NCBI GenBank assembly: GCA_964034945.1
Contig: OZ035960.1
Span: 33,534,368 to 33,598,367, forward strand
Source of the DNA: Chrysopilus asiliformis
Taxonomy: Eukaryota > Arthropoda > Insecta > Diptera > Rhagionidae
Direction: 5' to 3'
DNA length: 64,000 nt
Shown: piece after piece, positions 46,885 through 55,760 of the stretch
Layout: each line of letters opens with the position of its first letter
Numbering within the stretch: position 1 is the stretch's first letter
Notes under the pieces: model-generated
Database searches by the model: none
What the model was told of the DNA's origin: nothing
What the model saw: only the letters and a program-made list of their open reading frames with translations
Position numbers and translations under genes: made by a program

Positions 46885-47483
46885 ATGTATTTTTTTACAA
46901 TAGTTTTTTGGTTTTTGGTAACACCATGTGAAGTAAATATATTTTTTTTTCTATTCTTAGTAAAATCCTTATTTATCAATAAATTTTTGTGTTTTATTTA
47001 TTTTCCAACTAATAGTCGGCTTGGTACGTAAAATTTTCAAATTACACATGGATTGAGTATGTTCCATACGTGAAGATCTACGCTAATGTTACAAAAGGGT
47101 ATATTATAGATGCGATAATGGAAATAACAAAAGATTTAAAAGAGTTAGTCACAGTATCAGAAGTAAAACTTTTTCGCGGACGCGCGAAACTATCCACTAT
47201 TAACAATTCTCACGATATATGTAAGAATACAAAAAGCGGAGTATTAATTATACTTTCACTCCTAAGGAACATTGAAAATTGTGGAAAATTGCCCACAACT
47301 TGCCCTATTAAAAGCGATACTTATTATTTACGCAATCTAACGATAAATTCAAACATTCTTCCAAAACCTTTATCGTATGGAAGGTTTCCATTCAACAAAG
47401 GAATCTACACTGTTAATATTTATGGTGAAGAAAAAACTTTATTGGTTTATATGTCATATACAATTAACTTAATTTACACCTAG
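46885..47483 (+). CDS. DUF1091-like small secreted protein (copy C), two exons
   Basis: Exon 1, 46885-46932, encodes MYFFTIVFWFLVTPCE, a signal peptide. The intron is 46933-47015 (83 bp; GTAAAT donor, AATAG acceptor, phase 0). Exon 2, 47016-47483, has 155 codons plus stop and begins Ser-Ala-Trp. The product is 171 aa. 'LFRGRAKLSTINNSHDIC', 'TTCPIKSDTYYLRNLTIN' and 'GRFPFNKGIYTVNIYGEEK' match the family core shared with copies A, D and E. Compared with copy D it has an extra Cys ('NIENCGKL') and a changed stretch at 'KNTKSGVLIILS'. An AATAAA lies at 47571, about 90 bp after the stop. It is the only plus-strand member. Open throughout; likely functional. Role unknown; probably secreted. Confidence 0.82.
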
Positions 47484-47570
47484 AATGTGGAGCAATGTAT
47501 TTTTTTTTCTTAATAACTTAAAATTTATTTGAAATTTATTATTTTTGTTAATTTTAGTTCTGGGTTTTTG

Positions 47571-47576
47571 AATAAA
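47571..47576 (+). promoter_or_regulatory. Probable polyadenylation signal of copy C
   Basis: AATAAA 88 bp after the stop codon, in an AT-rich 3' flank. Chance occurrence cannot be excluded. Confidence 0.4.
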
Positions 47577-47880
47577 GTTTTGGTGAGCATTTTCGTTATT
47601 TTAATTTATTTCAGTAATTTTTTTGTACTTCTGACTAAGAATGTAGTAACCCAGGGCTCCGAGTATTGCAGGATTTAAGTGCTTAAAAATACACTATTTT
47701 CCTTTCTGCTTACCCCTCTCATTAATACAAAAAAAAACGCACAATTTGAATACAAATTTTTTTCTGTAAAATTCTTTGTCGTATAGAATTAATCCTTTCC
47801 CCAAATTTGTGTAATGTATCTTATGAAAATTTGTGTGACATATTTTCAGTCTAGAAAATATGATTTTCAATTTTAATCGA

Positions 47881-48424
47881 TCTATATATATAAAATCGTT
47901 TAACCTGATTGGCTGATTGACTGACTGACTGACTGACTCAGTCCAAACCCCTGAAGCTAGAAACTTGAAACTTTCACAGTGTGTCCCAACCATCACGTAG
48001 GCGCTTACTAAGGCGGGATTTTCCAAAATTTTACTGCTAAGGTGGTAAACGGGGGCTAAAGGGGGTTTGGGTGTTTTTAAACCGTGGTTTTCGCCATGAA
48101 TCCTGCTCAATAGGAGGCTGAAAAGGTTCGCTCGGGGGTTTTCGGGGTCGCTGACCACGAATCTGGTATTAGATTGTCAAAATTAGAAACGGAAGGTCCT
48201 GTAAGGATAACGCAAATATCCTTTCTCCACATTTTTCCCGGAGAAAAATGGCATTAGGGGGTTTTCGGGGTCGCTGATCACAAATCTGGTGTTAGACTAA
48301 TTCGCAACGGAGAGTCCTGTAAGGATAAGATTTTTCTCAAAATTTTAAAGTTCTTTCTGGTTTTCTTCGTATTTTAAAACTTATATAAAAAACTTAACCC
48401 GGCAACGACGGGTATGCAAGCTAT
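47881..48424 (+). mobile_element. Helitron-like element (copy B), 544 bp
   Basis: Starts TCTATATATATAAAATCGTT after A (47880). It ends with 'AACCCGGCAACGACGGGT' (hairpin ACCCG..CGGGT) followed by 'ATGCAAGCTAT'; the terminal CTAG seen in the other copies is CTAT here. It contains a GACT tract (47917-47938) and 'GCTAGAAACTTGAAACTTTC'. Blocks 'TTCGGGGTCGCTGA' and 'TCTGGT.TTAGA' occur twice. A 154-codon frame on the minus strand is incidental. Confidence 0.55.
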
Positions 48425-48626
48425 TGGTTAATAATTTGAAAAATATTTGCTTTTCTTGATATGAAATTTTTTATGAACAAACGATTGTACCGAATTCCTC
48501 ATGGCGAATGATTTCATATTTTAAATTATATACAATGGAAGGGAAATTGTTAACAACGTGTCAGCCAAGTTTCGTGCCCAAAGTCAAGCATGGACCATTT
48601 TCATTCATTAGATAAGTTCATTAGAT

Positions 48627-48719
48627 AAGTTCATTAGATAAAAAAAACATTTCCGAGTTTCAACCGAACTACTAAACTTCGGTTGAAACTCGGAAATTTT
48701 TTTTTTATCTAATGAACTT
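48627..48719. repeat. Hairpin with 42-bp arms
   Basis: 'AAGTTCATTAGATAAAAAAA' through 'GAGTTTCAACCGAA' (48627-48668) is complementary to 48678-48719. The left foot is preceded by tandem 'ATTAGATAAGTTC' (48606-48640). Probably a fold-back insertion. Confidence 0.7.
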
Positions 48720-48729
48720 TCCAGAACGT

Positions 48730-49044
48730 GCTTCGCTCCTGCCGTTTCGCGGGGAGGGGTTTTTGGGGTCGCTGAACACCAATCTGGTGATGAAATTGCC
48801 AACGGAAGCTCCTGTAAGGATAACTCAAATATCTTTTTTACCATTTTTCCTCAAAAAACTGGCAATAAAGGGGTTTCGGAGCCGCTGATCGCGAATCTGG
48901 TGTTAGAATTTTAAAATTCGGAACGGGAGGTCCTGCAGGCACAACGATTTTTTTCAAAAGTTTTTAAATTATTTCTTTGTTTTTTTGGCGCAAGAAAATT
49001 TTTGCGAAAAAAGTTTACCCGGCAACGGCGGGTATACAAGCTAG
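48730..49044 (+). mobile_element. Helitron-like element, 3' part (copy C)
   Basis: Shares 'TTTTTGGGGTCGCTGA', 'CTGTAAGGATAACTCAAATA' and the end 'ACCCGGCAACGGCGGGTATA' with copy B, and terminates CTAG before T (49041-49044). The 5' part is missing or replaced by the hairpin at 48627-48719. Confidence 0.5.
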
Positions 49045-50600
49045 TTAATTATAAAATGATTTGCCCAGTAAAAAAACTAGTTTACAAATAGCGATAAATT
49101 CGGGGTTCCAGCTCTCAAAATTTAAAAACAAAAAGAAATTAAAAAATTCTCAGGCTTTGTTGCGTAGCGAGCTGTCAAAAGAAAAAAAAACTACCGGAAA
49201 TTGTGGAATTTAATACATGTGCACTAATAGAACAAAACAGCTTACATTCCACTTAAATTTAATGAAGATACCAAAGTACTTAAAAACTGACCGATAAGTA
49301 TGTTTGATTTGTCCAATAAATCAGAAATTCATCGAACAAGTACTGCAACTTGGATTAATTGGCATTTTTTTTGTGTACAATGCGAGCGTAGCGAAGTGTC
49401 GGCAAAAAAAATCGGAAAACCCCGAAATAAAAGAAAATCCTTTAAAAAGCATAAAAAATAATATAATCCTCGGGATATACTTGTAATTGGTGTACGCTGG
49501 GAAAGCATATTTGTCGTTGGATTTGTGTAGCAAAGCTGTCACGACGCACACCATTTCTAAATTTACTTCATGGTTTGTATTAAAGGATTTTTTATTACGA
49601 AGTTTTTCAACGTTTTTTAAGGATTTTTTTAGTTGGTGGTTTTTTAAACAAAAACTTGAAAAAAAAACTTTTTATCCGATTCAATTTTAAGTTTTTCTGA
49701 CAATAATTTGTATTTTTATAATGTGTTTTTAGATATGAGGCGTTGAGAGCAATAGTGGACTAACCCACATGTCGAAATCGTGAACTTTTTTGTGTTTGAA
49801 TTACTATTGCGAGTGAGTTTTTAGATAAAAATGTTTGGATGCACAAAAGAAAATTTCAACATTGAGTAATAAAGTCCACACAAATTTCGTTTCCAAAATT
49901 CGCAGTCAACTTGAAAGGGTTGTGCTGTTAAACGAGAAGCAGTTAACCGGGGATTACTGTAGTAATACTATCCAGGCAGTGAAATCTTACAACAATTATC
50001 GTTTGCAAATCTTGTGCCAACGATAATCGTTGTAAAATTGCTTTAACTTTACAACGCTTATGGGTCCACATTCGTTATTCAGAAAACCAAATAAATATTT
50101 TGTAACAAATATAAATAAATATTTTGTTATAAATATAAATTATTTCAACTTGGCATGCACTGTAGAAAATCAGTTGAGAATTACTCTAAAAACGAAGTAA
50201 ATTCATTGTAAAATTACGTTTCAGTTAGTAAAAATACGCCACAAGTTGTAATATTCGGTTCTCCGCATTCCTGTCGGAATATACAATACATTATATAATA
50301 TATTCCTGAATATATATACTTTTTGTAAGTTCCTATGATCCATCAAATAAATAAAAAAATTACGTAATAGAGAACAGGAGGAGTTGACACTACTCTGTCT
50401 GACAAGGGTTGCGTCACTCCCCTGAGTCCGAAACAACCATGAACCTTCACGGTGATACCACTGGACCTTATGCAGGTTTAAAAGAAAATACTTTTACGAC
50501 TGATAATTGCAAAGCTAAAGCAAAACAAATGTTCATTCCTATCAGAAGTCTACGAAAGATTTATTTACGTAAATAAAGGAACAAATTCCAGTCTTGAAAG
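49045..50600. other. Unannotated stretch with a MITE end
   Basis: At 50157 'CACTGTAGAAAATCAGTTG' matches the terminus of the 1573-2409 MITE; no partner end found. No gene recognised. Confidence 0.4.
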
Positions 50601-50602
50601 CT

Positions 50603-50770
50603 GGAGTGATATTCCGCAACTTGTTTCAAGCGTTTCGAATTAGAAGAAAAAGTAGTATTTGCTGTCTCTGTTTCGACCAAAATAAATGGCAGGGCAAACC
50701 GAGCTAGCGAATACTAATTTTTCTTCTAACTCGAAACAAACGCTTGAAACAAGTAACGGAATACCACTCC
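50603..50770. mobile_element. Fold-back MITE with 62-bp arms
   Basis: 'GGAGTGATATTCCGCAACTT' at the left and (complement of right) 'GGAGTGGTATTCCGTTACTT', both continuing 'GTTTCAAGCGTTT' and 'TAGAAGAAAAA'. Central loop about 45 bp. It marks the left edge of the duplicated block starting at about 50775. Confidence 0.7.
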
Positions 50771-50774
50771 TGGG

Positions 50775-52445
50775 AAATACTCGAAACCCCGGAATATTTT
50801 GAAGTTATTTTCTTGGATCCCAGTAATTTTTACTCGGAAATTCAGTCAATTATACTCGGAACCTGGAAAAAATAATGTGGTACAAATTTCAAATAAAATC
50901 AAATAGAGAGGGGGATCTTTATGTAACAAAATTTCTAAAAAAAATTTTTCAAACTGAATACAGCACTAATTTCCTAGGTGGCTTTGATTTTCGAAAATAC
51001 ATTTTTTTAATTAAAATTGTTATTTTTCAATTTTAAACGTTTGGGGTGGGTCATCAGGTATAATGAGAATATGAGACCTTGTGAGCTTGTATTAAAGGGC
51101 CAATAGATTTTTTTCGTACTTTGTGTGCTTAAAAATAGGTAAGCATCCTTTTGGATATTAGCGATTTTTCAAATAGATGCGGGTAGAGCTGGCTTAAAGG
51201 TGCAATTACACGGATTGTCGCAAAGAAATATTAAATTTAAAAAATCAATTAGATTGTGTTCCGCGCGGATGTTTTATTTTTTTTTATCACAATACATTAA
51301 AAGACAAAATTGTGAATATGCACAAACCTTCATGAAACTATATTTTAATAATAGATTACATTCATAGTAAATGACAAAAAATGCAATAAAACTTTGTTTT
51401 CACCATAAATGTTAATATTGTATATTCCTTTGTTGAAAGGAAATCTTCCATAAGACAAAGATCTTGGAAGAATGCCCGAATTAATTGTTAGATTTTGTAT
51501 GTAATATGTATCACTTTTTATAGGACATTTCTTAGGAACTTTTCCATATTTTGCAATTTTATCCAATATATAAAAAGTCAACGAGTCCCTATTCCTCATA
51601 CGCTTACAAATATCATTCGAATTATTAAATCCGTAGAGCTTCGCTCTTCCCCGAAATAATGTTATTTCCGCCATTACAAGAAGCTCATTCAAATCTTTTG
51701 TTATTTCAAGTTTCTGGCTAATGTAAGACTTTTTCGTAACATTCATGTAGCCATTGAAGTATGGGACATAATCGATGTTCGTAGAATTCGAGAATTCAAT
51801 ATACCAAGCTGACTAATATTTTATAGTACATAAAAACATAAAAAATAATTAATAAAAATTTTAATAAGTATCGAAATTACTTCTACTTGGCTTGGTTTTA
51901 TTAAAATCCAAAAAAATACTTTGAAAAAATCCATATTATTGTGGTCTTGAATGATTTCCTCCAAGTTGTCAACTGACTTCATGTCATTTTTCATTTTCTA
52001 AAAATATCGATTTTGTACATTCATTGCAATAATTACTGTGCCATTATTTTCCTTTTATTCGAAATAAGTGCGGCTGCATTGTGAATTTTTACCAATTATA
52101 ATGTAATGATTTTGTCTGAGAAATCGATCATTCATATAAACGGAGAGAATTAATAGGACAGATTCCTACAAAAAATACGAATATACCAGACAGTGAAATT
52201 TTTTCGTGATGACTCATCAAAAAGAATGGGAACCATTGCCAAAAAATAGAAAATTTCCCCATAATTATAGGAAAAGTTTCGTATTTTTAGGGAATTATTG
52301 CAAAACTATTGGGGTCAATAATAATAGGGAATTATTGGGGTGAGGCCAAGTTTTGACGTCATAAAAAATAAGCTGAACTTATAAAATTTAAACTTTAGAA
52401 TTTTTCGCGTCTCGTTTCGTTGATTTCATTCAAAAAGTTTACGGA
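50775..52445. repeat. Duplicated block, copy 1 (contains gene D)
   Basis: 'GGAAATACTCG' through 'AGGGGGATCTTTATGTAAC', the whole DUF1091-like gene, its upstream exon region and 'TTTTTCGCGTCTC...TTCATTCAAAAAGT' are repeated in the same order and orientation at 55640-57650. The two copies are separated by about 3.2 kb now filled with mobile elements. The copies differ by several indels in flanks. Confidence 0.85.
51345..51934 (-). CDS. DUF1091-like small secreted protein (copy D), two exons
   Basis: Exon 1, 51881-51934, encodes MDFFKVFFWILIKPSQVE (signal peptide). The intron is 51813-51880 (68 bp, GTAATT donor, TTAG acceptor, phase 0). Exon 2, 51345-51812, has 155 codons plus stop and starts Ser-Ala-Trp-Tyr. 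The product is 173 aa. Core motifs: 'ITLFRGRAKLYGFNNSNDIC', 'KKCPIKSDTYYIQNLTIN', 'GRFPFNKGIYNINIYGENK'. It is the close duplicate of copy E: 11 of 155 exon-2 residues differ, 8 of them within the first 32. Probably an extracellular or secreted protein; ligand unknown. An in-frame extension upstream of exon 1 is open, but the hydrophobic start at 51934 is preferred because all five copies align there. Confidence 0.85.
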
Positions 52446-52570
52446 AAATTTGTTTACGAAAGGAGGAATTCTAAATAAGACAACCAAAAAATCTAAAACG
52501 GGGTAAATGTAAACTACTACGTCCTTAAGGTCTTAAGGTCATTTTAAATTTACCCTGAAATCTATGTAAA
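52446..52570. other. Short spacer
   Basis: AT-rich spacer with 'TTAAGGTCTTAAGGTC' tandem (52525-52541); no gene. Confidence 0.35.
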
Positions 52571-52571
52571 C

Positions 52572-52740
52572 TAACCCGGCCCTTACACGCGACTGTAAAG
52601 TCTGTCAGTAGCACAGACTCCAAATGTCAAATTACTGACAACGAATTAGAAGACATTTAGCGAACTGGCAATCAGTGCATTTACACGAGACTGTGTCAGC
52701 GACTGTGTCAGCTCTACAGACGCGTGTAAGGGCCGGGTTA
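52572..52740. mobile_element. 169-bp MITE with TA flanks
   Basis: Inverted ends ACCCGGCCCTTACACGCG with further matching 'CTGTA'; TA at both outer edges. Internal tandem of 'GACTGTGTCAGC' (52689-52712). Noncoding. Confidence 0.75.
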
Positions 52741-53195
52741 CGCCAAGAAGTCAGTAAAAATTAAACTATTTTTGAGCATTTTGTTGATGCGAAATTTCCT
52801 TGTATTAAACAAGTAGATGCAAAATCGCAATAAAATTTTCTACAATGTGGTTTTATCATAATTTTATCGTAAGCACAAAATTATTGTAAAAAACTCACGT
52901 CACTGTGGTCTCGACCCTGCTTACCCTGAATACATCTACTGAGCTATTAAATTATTTGATTAAATTATTTTGAGAATTAAATTGAGTAATCATAATTATT
53001 TTAGAATTTTTTAATGGTATAATTTTATCAGTATATTTTCATCCTTGAGACCCGGAATTTTTACCCAACTGCCTAAGAAGTGACAACATGTTTGCCTGAA
53101 ATGTGGTTCAACGAGCGGACAGACAAGCAGCGGCGTATCTATTTTTTATGGCGCTATAATTGAAGAACCGATTTTGTCTTTGAAATCGTACACTC
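52741..53195. other. AT-rich spacer
   Basis: No feature recognised. Confidence 0.35.
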
Positions 53196-53199
53196 TAAA

Positions 53200-53660
53200 G
53201 GTGATGGCCAAATAGAAGCTTTGCTTGCTTCGCTTGCTTTGCTTTGCTGAAGTATTTGAGGCGATCAAAGCAAGCAAAGCTACTCTAAGCCCAGTGTACG
53301 CTTTTCTATGAGCGCTTTGACATCTGGCAATTGTGTTGTATTTATATTTTCTGAGTGAAAAAAAAGTTTGTGCAAACATTTTAACAATAAAAATTAATTT
53401 ATAAAGCATTTATCATGCATTTAGTATGCTATTTGTGTTTTATTCCATCGATTAGGTGAAAAACTGAATTGTCAGAACTGTCAAAGTGCATAAAGCAAAG
53501 CGTCTAACTGAAAATTGCTCAAATCGAAGCTTTGCTTGCTTCGCTTTGCTTTAAGCGCTTTTGTATTGGGCCAGCTACGATAAGGAAACACGGAGTTCAA
53601 TTCAGCTGTCAGAGCGAGTAAAGCAAGCGAAGCAAGCAAAGCTTCTATTGGGCCATCACC
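53200..53660. mobile_element. 461-bp MITE with AAGC-rich ends, TTAA-type target
   Basis: Inverted ends GGTGATGGCC.AATAGAAGC continuing in TTTGCTTGCTTCGCTTGCTT on both sides (about 48 bp). Flanks TAAA and TTAA. Subrepeats of GCTTTGCTT occur again in the interior (53260-53280, 53495-53560). Its size and GGTG start resemble the 18751-19212 MITE. Confidence 0.75.
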
Positions 53661-53700
53661 TTAACGCTAATCCTCCTAGGATGAGTCTTTGGGACACATT
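53661..53700 (+). mobile_element. piggyBac-type terminal fragment
   Basis: After TTAA comes 'CTCCTAGGATGAGTCTTTGG', closely matching subterminal sequence of the 54426-54864 element ('CTGATGAGTCCCAAAGACTC') apart from the phase of the palindrome. Only one end remains, directly against the preceding MITE. Confidence 0.5.
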
Positions 53701-53770
53701 TCAACTTTGCTTTGTTATAAATGGCAAAAAAAATTTTTTCTAAATACGCAGAGCTATATGTATTCTAATA

Positions 53771-54332
53771 CAGGGTGGGCCAGAATAGACGCAGGGGTTT
53801 GAAGTCTTTATAACTTTTTTTTTATTTTTATTTTTTTAATTTTGTTTCAGCATTTTGTTAAGAAGACTTGGGCAATTTAAAATGGACCTGTACACAATAG
53901 AACAACGAACCGGTGGGCGGTGGGCTCAATGGCTCTTTTACGGGACATGTTTGGCGGACGCATTATTTCGAAAAGAAGCGATTTCAATTGGCCTCCGCGT
54001 TCACCTGATCTAACGACTCCAGATTGTTTCCTTTGGGGATATTTGAAAGAAAAGGTGTACGTCAACAAGCCAACAACCATCAGCAAATTGAAAACCAACA
54101 TTCGCAGTGAAATCGAGGCCATAACACGAAAGGTTATGGAAAATGTCTTGGAAAGAGCACGGATTTGCGAAGCAGAAAATGACCACCACTTGCGGGATAT
54201 AATTTTCCATGTTTAGACCAAAAATATTCCCCATCAATCAACTACATGTATTTGAAAAAAAAATTATAGGTTTCGCTAAAATAAAAAATTTATAAAGAAT
54301 TCAAACCCCCGCGTCTATTCTGGCCCACCCTG
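53771..54332 (+). mobile_element. Internally deleted mariner-like element
   Basis: Inverted ends CAGGGTGGGCCAGAATAGAC continuing 'GC.GGGGTTTGAA' (about 32 bp), flanked by TA (53769-53770; 54333-54334). It contains the two ends of a transposase with the middle deleted. Intact ends mean it could still be mobilised in trans. Confidence 0.85.
53882..54216 (+). pseudogene. Mariner-like transposase, ends only
   Basis: The start 'MDLYTIEQR' at 53882 is the N-terminus. It is fused within a few codons to the C-terminal third in another frame: 'RSDFNWPPRSPDLTTPDCFL', then 'WGYLKEKVYVNKPTT' and '...HHLRDIIFHV' ending at 54216. 'PRSPDLTTPDCFLWGYLK' spans the region of the last catalytic acid in insect mariners. 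The helix-turn-helix and first catalytic residues are deleted, so no activity is possible. Confidence 0.82.
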
Positions 54333-54425
54333 TATAATATATTTGTTTTCCAAAAAAAAAAACAAAATATTTTTTTACTCAACAACCATAGCTTTCACAG
54401 GATCATTTACAAAAAACGAACTTAA

Positions 54426-54864
54426 CCTCCTCTGATGAGTCCCAAAGACTCAGTATGAAATTTTCCGTTCAAATCATACACATTTACAAAAATTCACCCG
54501 TTCAGTGCTTTTAGTGCGTTAAAAACACTCTATCAGGGTTTACGTTTTGGAAGATAATCAAAGTGATTTATCTGATAATGAGGAAGATAATTTTGAAACT
54601 GATTCGGACGTAACCGACGAACAAGAGATATCAGCGTTCGAAAGTGAAGAGAGCGCGGAACCAGAATCTGATTTTGCCGGAAGGGATGGCACTAAATGGA
54701 AATCAAGTCCGTTTACATCTGGACGAATGGCCTCACATAACATTATGTGAAAAAAAATATATTCTAATACTGTTAAATTTAGTGTTTTATATATAACTTT
54801 CATATGAGTCCGCGGAACTCATCCCAGGTGTTTTTGTTTGTAAATTAACCCAGGATGATGAGGG
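54426..54864 (+). mobile_element. piggyBac deletion derivative, TTAA flanks
   Basis: TTAA at 54422-54425 and 54865-54868 flank ends CCTCCTCTGATGAGTCCC and (complement) CCCTCATCATCCTGGG. Inner repeats 'GATGAGTCCCAAAGACTCA' and 'GATGAGTTCCGCGGACTCAT' are present on each side. The interior holds only the N-terminal part of a transposase. Confidence 0.85.
54547..54750 (+). pseudogene. piggyBac transposase N-terminal fragment
   Basis: Open frame of about 67 codons: acidic 'SDLSDNEEDNFETDSDV' and 'SEESAEPESDFAGRDGTKWK', then '...GRMASHNIM' and a stop. The acidic leader followed by 'GRDGTKW' and a basic/Ser stretch with 'HNI' is the N-terminus of piggyBac (PGBD) transposases. The DDD catalytic domain and Cys-rich C-terminus are absent. 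The likely start codon is TTG here (54547), suggesting loss of the ATG. Confidence 0.75.
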
Positions 54865-55760
54865 TTAAACGAGATTTTACTGGGAGCCCAGTAAAAAGGC
54901 AACCACGATGAAGTACAGTAAATTTTCTCCCACTAAATTAAATTTTCTGTTCCCCCAGTAAATATTGGATTGTATTCCATGTAAAATTCTGGTGCCGGAA
55001 AACTGGAAAGAATTCGAATAACAGTAATTTTTACTGGAAATCCCTGGGTTCACAGTAAAATCTGAAAAACCTCCCAAATGCTTTTTAAAATTTTTGACGC
55101 ATTAGAATGGTTTTGGTCATATAATTTTTTGTTTGTTATTAAATATTTTATTTTTGGTATTAATATATTATTTTCCATCAAAATGTTGTGTTGAAAAATC
55201 TCTTACCACTGCCGAGGGTCACAACCCGGGACTTCTGCCTTTGTCGGCAACTTCACTTACCGCTAAACTATGCAAGTCAATTGGGATTCTAAAGGTGGGT
55301 GACCTTTACTGTGGTAAGACGATGGCAAATTTACTGAGATGAAACTGTAACCTGTTAGAATCAGGTAGAATTTGTCGGAAAACGTGAAAAAAAAATACCA
55401 AAAATTTACTGTTTTTTCAGTAAAGTTTACTGTGTTTTAATAAATTTTACTGTCGATCAGTAAATTTTAAAGCAGTAAAAAAAGAATATTCACTATTTTC
55501 CCCAGTAAAATCCCAGTAAAATTTTGCTGGTAATTCTTTTTTAATGGGATCCTAGTAAAAATGCCCAGTAAATTGAATTTACTGTCTGTTCCCAGCAAAT
55601 TCGGATTTTTTGTTCTCGAACAAATTCTAGTCACGAAAGCTTGGAAATACTCGGAACCCCAGTAAATTTTGACTTTTTTTTACTTGGACCCCAGTAATTT
55701 TTACTCGGAAACCCAGTAAATTTTACTCGGAATCTGGAAAAAAATAATGTGGTACAAATT
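54865..55760. repeat. Region with iterated CAGTAAA / TTTACTG motif
   Basis: By eye there are about 14 CAGTAA and 6 TTACTG words in under 900 bp, often paired as CAGTAAATTTTACTG or preceded by CC (CCCAGTAAA). They are unevenly spaced, denser after 55380. The last ones fall in the duplicated block, where copy 1 has only decayed versions (50815-50865). No terminal repeats or coding frame recognised. Confidence 0.6.
55205..55280 (-). ncRNA. tRNA-like sequence, possible SINE head
   Basis: On the minus strand 'TAGTTTAGCGG' (55260-55270) fits a pol III A box and 'GGGTTGTGACCC' (55216-55227) is a degraded B box about 33 bp downstream. The sequence resembles tRNA-derived SINE heads; a full cloverleaf is not evident. 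Confidence 0.35.

Noticed and set aside
47694..48158. 154-codon minus-strand frame
   Set aside because: It overlaps the Helitron-like copy B and its 3' flank; composition and repeat overlap explain it, and related copies do not keep it open.
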